This document shows positions 51,958 through 60,412 of a DNA stretch of 64,000 nucleotides, piece by piece. Location: the NCBI GenBank assembly GCA_025057645.1, contig JANXBJ010000001.1, forward strand, positions 306,357 to 370,356. The letters are read 5' to 3'. The position numbers and the translations under genes were made by a program. Within the stretch, counting starts at the first letter, position 1. Every line of letters starts with the position of its first letter. The notes under the pieces are model-generated. The model was not told the DNA's origin, made no database searches, and saw only the letters and a list, made by a program, of their open reading frames with translations. Source of the DNA: Anaerolineales bacterium (GTDB taxonomy: Bacteria > Chloroflexota > Anaerolineae > Anaerolineales > UBA4823).

Positions 51958-52992
51958 ATGGATCTCAACACCCTTTGGTTTATCTTGATCGCAGTCCTAT
52001 ATATTGGTTTCTTTGTCCTGGAGGGTTTTGACTTTGGGGTGGGAATGTTGTTGCCTTTTCTTTCTAGGCATGCTGATGCTGAAAAGCAGGATCGTCTGCG
52101 ACGGACAATAATCAATACGATCGGGCCGCATTGGGATGCTAATGAGGTATGGTTGCTGACCGCTGGTGGAGCTACGTTTGCTGCTTTTCCGCATTGGTAT
52201 GCAACTTTGTTTAGCGGTTTCTACCTCGCACTGTTTTTGCTTTTGGCGGCCTTGATTGTTCGCGGTGTTGCATTTGAATTTCGCAGCAAGGATGAGAATC
52301 CCAAATGGCGTAAACTTTGGGATGGGTGTATCTTTGTTGGTAGCGCAATCCCAGCTCTGTTACTGGGGGTGGCCTTTGCCAACCTGGTGCGAGGAGTGCC
52401 CATTGATAGCAAGATGCATTATGTTGGTACATTTTTTGACCTGCTCAATCCTTATTCTATTGTTGCCGGATTGGCTACCCTTCTCACCTTTGCTTTGTAT
52501 GGAGCGATCTTCCTCGCTTTGAAAACCAAGGGGGAGGTTATGGAAAGGGCAAAAGAAGCCGCACGCCGGCTTTGGATGCCCACATTTGGTGTAACTTTAT
52601 TGCTCCTAATAATGACCTATTTTTACACGGATATTTTGGCGAGGTTAGGAGTTAACCCGGGTTTTATCCCCATTGGAGGTGCTGTGGCCTTCCTTCTCAG
52701 CTATTACTTCATCCGGCGCGGTCACATGGGTTGGGCATTCATCTTGGTGGCAATTGCTATTGCATTCGCTCTGCTTTCCGAGTTTATGATTTTGTTCCCT
52801 CGGGTGATGGTTTCCAGTCTGAATCCGGAGTGGAGCCTCACGATTTACAACGCCTCTTCCAGTCCCTATACGCTGCGAGTAATGACGATCGTTGCGGTGA
52901 TTTTTGTGCCCATTGTCTTGGCGTATCAGGGATGGAGCTACTGGGTTTTTCGGAAGCGTATTAGCGGGGCACCGGAAGAGCTGACCTATTGA
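51958..52992 (+). CDS. cydB: Cytochrome bd ubiquinol oxidase subunit II
   Basis: A 344-residue, eight- to nine-helix membrane subunit pairing with CydA. The start LNTLWFILIAVLYIGFFVLEGFDFGVGML and IGPHWDANEVWLLTAGGATFAAFPHWYAT are CydB signatures. A strong AAGGAGG precedes the ATG. It overlaps the downstream CydDC start by four bases. Length is a little shorter than in E. coli (379). Confidence 0.96.
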   Translation: MDLNTLWFILIAVLYIGFFVLEGFDFGVGMLLPFLSRHADAEKQDRLRRTIINTIGPHWDANEVWLLTAGGATFAAFPHWYATLFSGFYLALFLLLAALIVRGVAFEFRSKDENPKWRKLWDGCIFVGSAIPALLLGVAFANLVRGVPIDSKMHYVGTFFDLLNPYSIVAGLATLLTFALYGAIFLALKTKGEVMERAKEAARRLWMPTFGVTLLLLIMTYFYTDILARLGVNPGFIPIGGAVAFLLSYYFIRRGHMGWAFILVAIAIAFALLSEFMILFPRVMVSSLNPEWSLTIYNASSSPYTLRVMTIVAVIFVPIVLAYQGWSYWVFRKRISGAPEELTY

Positions 52993-55900
52993 CGTTAACA
53001 ATGTTACTGGACAGTCGCCTCCTGCGACAAGGGCGATACGGAAGTTTATTGTTAGGAGTGAGCTGTATCGCCGCCTTCGCGGGAGGCGTTTTGGCCCTGC
53101 TGCAAGCTCAACTTTTCAGCCGCATTATCGATGAGGTGTTCCTTAGGCACCAATCTCACGCTGCCATTGGGGGACTTTTCCTAGGGCTGGCGGTGGTCCT
53201 CTCGGCACGGGCGCTCTTATTAGGAGCGCAGGATGTTGCTGCCTCTCGGGCGGCCTTCAAGATCAAACAGGCTCTGCGAGAACACCTGATTGAGCATTTC
53301 ACCCAAATTCAACCGTTTGGCCTAGAAGCTCGGTCTAGTGGGGAGATCAACCAAGTGGTCATTGAGGGCGTCGATGCACTTGAGCCTTACTTTGCCCAGT
53401 ATCTTCCCCAAGCCTTTGTCGCAGTCTCCGTTCCGCCGCTGCTGTGTGTAGCAGCGTTTCTGATCGATCCACTAAGTGGGTTTGTGTTTCTGGTCACTGC
53501 GCCGCTGATTCCCCTTTTTATGCGCTTGATTGCCGATATATCCGAGCGGCAGACCAAGCGTCAATGGGGAAGGCTCGGTTTGTTGAGTGCCTTTTTGTTT
53601 GATGCACTGCAAGGGCTGACCACCATCAAGAGGAGCGGCAAAAGCGAGGAAATAGCGAGGCAACTCGCCTATAAAGGGGATGAGTATCGTCGAGCCACTC
53701 TGGAGACCCTCCGGACAACATTTCTATCTGCACTGGTGATGGAGTTGTTGACCACCCTCTCAACGGCGGTCGTTGCGGTTCAAGTCGGACTACGGTTGCT
53801 CTATGGCTGGATTTCGTTCGAGGAGGCTTTGTTTGTTCTGGTTATAGCGCCAGAGTTCTATTTGCCGCTTCGCTTGCTAGGGCAGCGCTTTCACGCGGGT
53901 ATGAGTGGGCTTACCGCTTGGAGGCGAATCGAAGAATTGTTTACGGTGGTTGCCGGGCACAAGCGTTCTCCTTCGACAAAAAGGAGTGTCCGAAATATCG
54001 GAGAGCGATCGGCCACCCACGAGGCTGAATGTGAAGTTGCGCTGCGCGGCGTTTCATATGCTTACCCGGGACGGGGCGAAATCCTAAGTGATCTTTGGGC
54101 AGAATTACGGAGGGGTCAGATCACAGTTTTGATCGGAGAAAGCGGTTCGGGGAAGACGACCTTACTAAATTTACTGCTTCGTCTTGCTCAGCCCTCGCAA
54201 GGGGAGATTTGGGCTGACGGGAGGTCGGTTGAGGACATTCCTCTCTCCGAGTGGTGGCAGAGAATTGCTTACGCATCTCAAACGCCTTTCCTGTTTCAGG
54301 GGACGATTGGCGAGAATATCGCTCTTGCCAAGCCCAAAGCAAGTTTTGCTGAAGTTCAGCGCGCAGCAAAAATGGCCTACGCAGACGAGTTCATCGCCCG
54401 TCTTCCGGGTGGTTACGATGCCCAATTGGGGGAGGGAGGGTATGGTCTGAGCGCAGGCGAAAAACAACGTCTGGTCTTAGCGAGAGCATACTTGAAGGAT
54501 GCTCCGATCTTGATTTTAGATGAAATTACGGCCAATGTCGATCCACGGAGCTTGGAGAAAATTTTGTTCAGTCTTAGACAATATTCTGGGGGGAAAACTG
54601 TGCTGATCGTGAGCCACCAACCCCAAGTGTGGGAGATTGGGGATCGTTTTTGGCTGCTTGAAAATGGCAGGATCGAAACGCTCGAGCGAGAAGAATTTGA
54701 GAGTCGGTTGTCCCGCGCCCGGAGGATGTCGCCGGGAGAGAGCAGATCTTGGGTTTCGCAATCAAGCTACGCAATTCAGTTTCGAGTTCAAGGAGGAGCA
54801 ACTTTCTCTTCTCAAGCTCGAATTTTCGATCTATCGGATGCTTCAGGCGCTCCTGCGCTCAAACCAATTGATCTCTGGAAGCCTTGGCTCTCGCAGGTAT
54901 GGGCGCTGCGCAGTTGGGTGCTCCTCGCCGTGCTTCTGGGCTGGGTGTCTATCTTCAGTAACATCGGCTTGCTTGCTGCTTCGGCTTATCTGATTTCTTT
55001 TGCCGCTCTTCAGCCTTCGATTGCCTTGTTGCAAACGACCATCGTGGGGGTGCGCTTTTTCGGGATCAGCCGCAGCGTGTTTCGCTACCTCGAAAGGCTC
55101 TCCTCTCATCGCGTAACCCTCGACTTGTTATCGAAACTTCGAGTTTGGGTTTACCGCAGCCTAGAGCCGAAGGTTCCGGGGATTTTTGGGCGGTATGGAA
55201 GTGGGGAGTTGCTCAGCCGCTTAATTGGGGATATAGCTTCTTTGGAGCCATTCTACGTTAGAGCGGTCGCCCCCCTCTTAGTGGCATTGCTTGTGGCAAC
55301 AGGGGTGGTTATCTGGTTGTTTCTCAATCACCCGACTTTGGCTTTGACCGCTCTTGGTTTGTCTCTTCTTGTCGGTTTTGTTTTCTTGCCGGCTTTTTAT
55401 CGCATGACGGAGCTCGTAGGTGCGCCGAACAACGCTCTGAGAGGGGAGTTTAGTGAGCGGCTTGCGGTGTTTATGCAAAGCTTAAGTGAGCTGAAGGTTA
55501 ATCAGCGTTTGAGTGAGTTTCAAAGGCGCCTGAGTCTCAGCGCATATAGGTATGGAAACGGCGTTTTTAAGTTGAGTGCCCTGCTAGGCTTGCAGGGCGC
55601 ATGGATGAGTCTGGTGTCCTATTGGGCGATGTGGTTTACCCTGTGGGTTGCGACCCCGCTTGTCGGTGCTAATTTGATTAGTGGCTTAGCTCTGGCCGGG
55701 CTGGGGTTAGGGGTGTGGGCAAGTTTCGAGGGATTTCTGCTTTTACCCCAGGCGATTCAGCATTTTGCCACGGGGAGGCAGGCTCTGTTCAGACTGGCCG
55801 AGATTGCATCCCAGACGAAAGGGGTGACTTCGAGCCCTTCCGGCTCTCTGCGCCGAATTTCTCGGTTTGAGATCAAGGTAGTTGGAGTTCACTTTTCGTA

Positions 55901-56630
55901 TCATGCCCTTGGGGATAAGCCTGAGACAATGGTTAGTGAGGATGAGGCAAGGTTTGACATCAAGGAACTCAGCTTTTCAATTCGAGAGGGAGAACGGGTC
56001 GGGATTGTGGGTCCGAGCGGGTCAGGAAAGTCGACAGTGATTGGTCTACTGTTGGGAATGTTTGAGCCACAAAGAGGCGAGATTATCTTGGATGGCAGAG
56101 ATTTGCGAAATTACGATCTGGCGTGGTGGCGAGCTTTAGTGGCTTCTTGTGGCCAAGGCGATTACCTCTTCAATGCCTCGCTGCGGAGCAATTTGGTTTT
56201 TCTCAATGAAGAGGCCTCAGAGGAGGAAATTTGGCGCGCTCTTGAGGCGGTGAAGCTGGCGGACTTCGTCCGTTCGTTGCCCGAGGGCTTAGAGACACTG
56301 GTAGGGGAACATGGAACACAGTTGAGCGGAGGAGAACGACAACGGGTGTTGCTTGCGCGCACCCTGTTACGGGTTGCGCCCCTTTACGTTTTTGACGAGC
56401 CGACGGCGAATTTGGACCTGCCGACTGCCGTTGAGGTCATTCAAAATATCCTTTCTTGGACCTCTCACAGGGCGTTGGTGATCGTGAGCCATCAAGCAAT
56501 AGGCTTTGAGAGGATGGACAAGATTTTAGTCTTTGAAAAGGGCAGAATTAGTCAGCAGGGCAGCCATGCAGAGTTAATAGAAAGCAGCGGATACTATTCT
56601 CAATTGTGGCGGCGGAGCAATTTGGCGTGA
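52989..56630 (+). CDS. cydDC: CydDC single-chain cysteine/glutathione exporter
   Basis: A 1213-residue fusion of CydD and CydC, the ABC exporter of reduced thiols needed for assembly of cytochrome bd. The first half (about 1-590) has Walker A GESGSGKTT near 384, signature GLSAGEKQR and SHQ H-loop. The second half (about 620-1213) has GPSGSGKST near 1007, LSGGERQR and SHQ. Each half begins with a six-helix membrane domain. GGAAGAG eight bases before the TTG at 52989 and a four-base overlap with cydB support that start; an ATG lies at 53001. The usual arrangement is two genes. The first signature reads LSAGE instead of LSGG. Confidence 0.93.
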   Translation: MTLTMLLDSRLLRQGRYGSLLLGVSCIAAFAGGVLALLQAQLFSRIIDEVFLRHQSHAAIGGLFLGLAVVLSARALLLGAQDVAASRAAFKIKQALREHLIEHFTQIQPFGLEARSSGEINQVVIEGVDALEPYFAQYLPQAFVAVSVPPLLCVAAFLIDPLSGFVFLVTAPLIPLFMRLIADISERQTKRQWGRLGLLSAFLFDALQGLTTIKRSGKSEEIARQLAYKGDEYRRATLETLRTTFLSALVMELLTTLSTAVVAVQVGLRLLYGWISFEEALFVLVIAPEFYLPLRLLGQRFHAGMSGLTAWRRIEELFTVVAGHKRSPSTKRSVRNIGERSATHEAECEVALRGVSYAYPGRGEILSDLWAELRRGQITVLIGESGSGKTTLLNLLLRLAQPSQGEIWADGRSVEDIPLSEWWQRIAYASQTPFLFQGTIGENIALAKPKASFAEVQRAAKMAYADEFIARLPGGYDAQLGEGGYGLSAGEKQRLVLARAYLKDAPILILDEITANVDPRSLEKILFSLRQYSGGKTVLIVSHQPQVWEIGDRFWLLENGRIETLEREEFESRLSRARRMSPGESRSWVSQSSYAIQFRVQGGATFSSQARIFDLSDASGAPALKPIDLWKPWLSQVWALRSWVLLAVLLGWVSIFSNIGLLAASAYLISFAALQPSIALLQTTIVGVRFFGISRSVFRYLERLSSHRVTLDLLSKLRVWVYRSLEPKVPGIFGRYGSGELLSRLIGDIASLEPFYVRAVAPLLVALLVATGVVIWLFLNHPTLALTALGLSLLVGFVFLPAFYRMTELVGAPNNALRGEFSERLAVFMQSLSELKVNQRLSEFQRRLSLSAYRYGNGVFKLSALLGLQGAWMSLVSYWAMWFTLWVATPLVGANLISGLALAGLGLGVWASFEGFLLLPQAIQHFATGRQALFRLAEIASQTKGVTSSPSGSLRRISRFEIKVVGVHFSYHALGDKPETMVSEDEARFDIKELSFSIREGERVGIVGPSGSGKSTVIGLLLGMFEPQRGEIILDGRDLRNYDLAWWRALVASCGQGDYLFNASLRSNLVFLNEEASEEEIWRALEAVKLADFVRSLPEGLETLVGEHGTQLSGGERQRVLLARTLLRVAPLYVFDEPTANLDLPTAVEVIQNILSWTSHRALVIVSHQAIGFERMDKILVFEKGRISQQGSHAELIESSGYYSQLWRRSNLA

Positions 56631-56683
56631 GAGAGCCATAGGTCGTTGGACTGTGTGCAAATAGCTCTTGCGGGCAAGCATCG

Positions 56684-57511
56684 TTAATCACCAATAGGTT
56701 GCAAGACGGGAAGGGGTGACTTGGCACCGGCTGAAGGAAGAATCTCCGGGACTTTGGTTGGAGAGGGTGGCAGCGTCGGTGAAGTTTGTTTTTGACCCAG
56801 AGCGGCTAAGGCTTCAATCTCTTGACGCGACTCGATGACCCGGGCTACCTTCCCATCCACCATCTGAATAACCCGATCGGCAAACTGCACCATGCGAAGA
56901 TCATGGGTGACCATAATCGCAGCACGACCTTGCTCGTGAATCAGCTCAGAGAGAATTTCGACCACTTGAAAGGCGCGTTCTGAGTCTAGGCTAGCCGTTG
57001 GCTCGTCAGCGAGCACGAGGGCAGGGTCGTGGACTAAGGCTCGGGCAATGGCCACCCGTTGTTGTTGTCCACCGGACAGTTGGGAAGGCAAGTTGTGTAA
57101 GCGATCTTCTAAACCAAGACGGATAAGCAGCTCTTTAGCGCGTTCCGCCGTTTTGCGGTTGTAACAGTTATTCATCCTCAACATTAACTCAACATTCTCA
57201 AGGGCTGTTAGAAATGGCACCAAGTTATTGGCCTGAAAGGTGAAACCCACTTTTTCGCGCCGAAAGCGGGTTCGCTCTGCATCGCTCATCTTTACGATGT
57301 CCTTGCCGTCAATCACAATTCTGCCTTGGGTGGGGCGGAGCAGACCCGCAATTAGGGCCAGCATTGTGGTTTTTCCCGAGCCTGAAGGCCCAACCATGGC
57401 GACAAACTCTCCCTTGCGCAAGGCGATCGAGACGTTTTCCACCGCAGTTACAGCCTGATTTCCTGTTTGATAGATTTTGTAGACTGAATGGGTGTGCAAA
57501 ATGGTTTCCAT
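56684..57511 (-). CDS. ABC transporter ATP-binding protein (MacB/DevA type)
   Basis: A 275-residue ATPase: Walker [10 protein letters not shown], signature LSGGQQQR, Walker [15 protein letters not shown]-loop MVTHD. The last 40 residues form a proline-rich tail (about 235-275) not needed for the fold. It follows the permease gene 57550-58698 by 38 bases on the same strand. Substrate unknown; it belongs to the DevBCA/MacAB-like exporters, though no membrane-fusion partner is seen in the window. Confidence 0.93.
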   Translation of the reverse strand: METILHTHSVYKIYQTGNQAVTAVENVSIALRKGEFVAMVGPSGSGKTTMLALIAGLLRPTQGRIVIDGKDIVKMSDAERTRFRREKVGFTFQANNLVPFLTALENVELMLRMNNCYNRKTAERAKELLIRLGLEDRLHNLPSQLSGGQQQRVAIARALVHDPALVLADEPTASLDSERAFQVVEILSELIHEQGRAAIMVTHDLRMVQFADRVIQMVDGKVARVIESRQEIEALAALGQKQTSPTLPPSPTKVPEILPSAGAKSPLPVLQPIGD

Positions 57512-57549
57512 AAATGGTACTCCTTTTTAGTTCTGGCCTTTCTGAAAGG

Positions 57550-58698
57550 CTACATCCTTAGTGCGGCGAGGGGCTCTATTTTTAGGGCAAGGCGGACGGA
57601 GACCATGCCCCCGATGGGGCCGATTAGCAGCAACGTAGCCACTGCAACAAGCGCTGCGGTGCCGTTGAACAGGATCGGAATCCCTTCCGGCAGGGCAAAA
57701 GCGAGAAGCAAGGTGCCGATGGAGCCGATAATCACGCCCAGGAGGGTAACCAGTACAATTTGTAAAATAACGGCCAAAGCAATGCTTTGGTTAGAAGCCC
57801 CAATCGCCTTCAGCACCCCAATTTGGGGCACTTTTTGCAGAGTTTGAATTTGAAAGAATCCACCGATAACTAAGATACCTATGAGAAGGGTGAAACCGCG
57901 TTGAGTGTTTAGCGTTCCCTGCTGGGCTTGATAACCTGGAGAAGCTTCATAAGCCGTCTTGCGGTCGACCACCTCAACATTTGACACCCGTTTCTGGATG
58001 CGTTCGGCCATGATCTCTTCCGATTCGCCGCTCTCAATGCGCACGGCGACAACGTTGGCAATCTCTTCGGTTAGCTGACCATTGGAGTTGGGCTGGGGCT
58101 TGATCGTATTCCAGGTATAAAAGGGGACAAAGATGGAAGGAGCATAAAAGAATTTTCGCCCGTCAGTGATCCCGACAACTTCAAGGGTGTAAAATTTTTC
58201 GTCACTTCCCACAATCGTCTTGACCTTAATGCGATCGCCCACTTTGAATCCGGTCTGCGTTGCAACCTCTTGGTCAAGGATGGTGTGATATCCGCGCGGA
58301 GAGCGCAACGGCAGCCCTTCAAAAACAGGCGGCATGCCGGGCTTGCCGGGCTCTACCCCGATCAGAGAGACATCTAAGAGGGGAGTTTCATCATCCGAAA
58401 CGATGGTTGCAGTTGCGAAGCCAATCGGGCCGATTTCGGCGACGCCTTCTACGCGTTGAATGTCGTCGAACTTGCTGCGTGGAATACGGCTTGCAGCTGT
58501 CGAGAGGTCAACGTTCTTCTGAAAGACGATCAGCTCTGCATTGAGTTTCTCTAAATATTCTTTGTTCGCCTCTGCAAGCCCTTCGGCCAGCGCAGCGATA
58601 AACAAGACCAGGATAGTAATCAGAGCAATTACTAAGCTGAAGAGAAAGAATCTTTTCCAGTTGCGAATGATTTCTTTGGTTGCTAAGTAGAATGCCAT
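57550..58698 (-). CDS. ABC permease, FtsX/DevC type
   Basis: A 382-residue permease with four membrane segments: one at about 18-40 and three at about 265-375, with a MacB-like extracytoplasmic domain between. IGVLKAIGASNQS is the coupling motif. It pairs with the ATPase downstream. Its promoter (58832-58859) is near consensus and has a dyad overlapping it, so the pair is probably repressed or induced by an unlinked regulator. Confidence 0.92.
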   Translation of the reverse strand: MAFYLATKEIIRNWKRFFLFSLVIALITILVLFIAALAEGLAEANKEYLEKLNAELIVFQKNVDLSTAASRIPRSKFDDIQRVEGVAEIGPIGFATATIVSDDETPLLDVSLIGVEPGKPGMPPVFEGLPLRSPRGYHTILDQEVATQTGFKVGDRIKVKTIVGSDEKFYTLEVVGITDGRKFFYAPSIFVPFYTWNTIKPQPNSNGQLTEEIANVVAVRIESGESEEIMAERIQKRVSNVEVVDRKTAYEASPGYQAQQGTLNTQRGFTLLIGILVIGGFFQIQTLQKVPQIGVLKAIGASNQSIALAVILQIVLVTLLGVIIGSIGTLLLAFALPEGIPILFNGTAALVAVATLLLIGPIGGMVSVRLALKIEPLAALRM

Positions 58699-58831
58699 TT
58701 CCCTTTACCGTTCTTCTCCGTGATCGCACTCTTGAGGGCAGTCTTACAATATCTCGGGTTATCGACCAATATGACCACTGCTGTTGCGTAGTTCGAGATT
58801 CACCGCAACCTCGGAAGTGCATGTATTGGAG

Positions 58832-58859
58832 AGTATAACAGGTATACATAAATTGTCAA
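58832..58859 (-). promoter_or_regulatory. Promoter of the DevC-type exporter with overlapping dyad
   Basis: On the minus strand TTGACA (58859-58854), a 16-base spacer and TATACT (58837-58832). A dyad GTATA-N5-TATAC (58833-58847) covers the -10 box and part of the spacer, a position typical of a repressor site. A second palindrome CAATATATTG sits at 58868-58877. The leader to the ATG at 58698 would be about 125 bases. Confidence 0.6.
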
Positions 58860-58877
58860 GGTATTTTCAATATATTG

Positions 58878-59137
58878 TTTAGTTAAGATTTGAAAACAGA
58901 AGTCTGCGTTTCTTCTTGGTCGAAACAGCCGACCCTGTAGACTCTCTTTGAGAGTTTTGCGGAGCGATTGCTACACAAGGTGGGCAAGCAGTTGGAGGAT
59001 TTTTAACAGGGGCGATTCAGCCTAGGCTGTCGAGAGTCTGCAAGGGTTGAGAGGAAGGGTTTATAATTAGCTGAGATTTCACTATATATTGCAAGTTGTG
59101 AAGAGCTCAGCACTGCCACTTCATCAAGGTAGGGTTT
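58878..59137. other. Divergent intergenic region before the M20 gene
   Basis: This is the rest of the 439-base gap between the divergent ABC permease and M20 genes. It holds a terminator-like hairpin ACTCTC-TTT-GAGAGT followed by TTTT (58941-58959), a TATAAT at 59062-59067 that could serve the M20 gene about 70 bases downstream, and a further AT-rich TATATATT at 59083-59090. I see no ORF or known RNA. Confidence 0.4.
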
Positions 59138-60412
59138 ATGTCGTTTGATCACAAGATACCTTGGCTGCAAACCTATCTCGAAGGACGTCTGCCCCACTAC
59201 TTAGATATATTAGGCCAAATGGTAACTATCAATAGCTTCACTACCAATGTGAATGGTGTGAATGAATTGGGAAAGTTGACGGCTGAAATCTTTGCTCCCT
59301 ATGGGTTTCGAGCCGAGTTTGTGTCCTCCGCAAGGGGGTATGGGAATCACTTATTTCTTCACCGGCAAGCTCAGCCTTTGAAGCCGGGCTTTCGTAAGAC
59401 TACGCTTGCTCTAATTTCTCACTTGGACACCGTCTATTCGCCAGAGGAACAAGAGCGCAATCAGTTCTATTGGCGAATCGAGGGAGAGCGAGCATACGGG
59501 CCAGGTTGTGTGGATATTAAGGGGGGCACGGTAATGATCTTGATGATACTGGATGCCTTGCAGAAAGGGTTTACAGAAGATTTTGAGCAAACAGAGTGGA
59601 TTGTTGCTCTCAATGCGAGTGAAGAGGTCCTCTCAGAGGATTTCGGTCGATTGTGTTTGCAGCGCTTTCCCGAAAGCACGCAGGCTTGTCTGGTTTTTGA
59701 GGCTGGCAATATCCAAGATAGGACTTTCAAGCTGGTCGTAGCCCGGAAGGGGCGTGCCTACTTCCATGTCAACGTCGAGGGACGGTCAGCTCACTCCGGG
59801 AATCATCATCAAGGTGGTGCAAATGCGATTGTGCAATTGGCCTACACAATCCAGCGACTGGCCTCGCTGACGGATTACGAGCGCCAGTTGACCGTTAATG
59901 TGGGTGTGGTGCGCGGCGGTACGGTTGTCAACCGAGTGCCTCACTTTGCCCAAGCTGAAGCCGAATTGCGGGCGTTTTCGCCTTCGGTATTCGATGAAGC
60001 AGTCCTGCGAGTGCTTGCTTTGGAAAAGGAGAGACAAGTTGTCAGTCAAGATGGCTTTGAGTGCCGAGTCAACATCCACCTGATAGAGCGGACCGACCCC
60101 TGGCCCGAGAATGAAGCAACGCAACGCCTATTCCGGCTTTGGCGAGATGTCGGCGCTCGGTTGAACATGATCGTCTCTGATGAAAAGCGCGGGGGACTGA
60201 GTGATGGAAACCATTTCTGGAGCCATTTCCCTACTCTAGATGGATTGGGTCCTTCAGGAAACAATGCTCATTGCTCGGAGAGGGATCTGACCTCTGGAAA
60301 GGATCAGGAGTATGTGATGATCCCCTCTTTTGTGCCAAAGGCCTTGCTCAATACTCTTGCCATCTCGAAGTTGATCCGAGAAGCGAAGAAGTATGAAGCA
60401 AGTAGTCCATAA
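59138..60412 (+). CDS. M20-family metallopeptidase (CPG2/ArgE-like)
   Basis: A 424-residue di-zinc hydrolase. Metal ligands can be followed: His95 in SHLDT, bridging Asp126 in GPGCVDIKGG, catalytic Glu162 and Glu163 in NASEEV, a further Glu in VFEAGN and a C-terminal His in GNNAHCSE. The dimerisation domain is marked by EGRSAHSGNHHQGGANAI. Substrate might be an N-acyl amino acid, dipeptide or glutamate conjugate. It overlaps the next gene by 20 bases, so it belongs to that operon, though its role in polysaccharide metabolism is unclear. Confidence 0.9.
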   Translation: MSFDHKIPWLQTYLEGRLPHYLDILGQMVTINSFTTNVNGVNELGKLTAEIFAPYGFRAEFVSSARGYGNHLFLHRQAQPLKPGFRKTTLALISHLDTVYSPEEQERNQFYWRIEGERAYGPGCVDIKGGTVMILMILDALQKGFTEDFEQTEWIVALNASEEVLSEDFGRLCLQRFPESTQACLVFEAGNIQDRTFKLVVARKGRAYFHVNVEGRSAHSGNHHQGGANAIVQLAYTIQRLASLTDYERQLTVNVGVVRGGTVVNRVPHFAQAEAELRAFSPSVFDEAVLRVLALEKERQVVSQDGFECRVNIHLIERTDPWPENEATQRLFRLWRDVGARLNMIVSDEKRGGLSDGNHFWSHFPTLDGLGPSGNNAHCSERDLTSGKDQEYVMIPSFVPKALLNTLAISKLIREAKKYEASSP

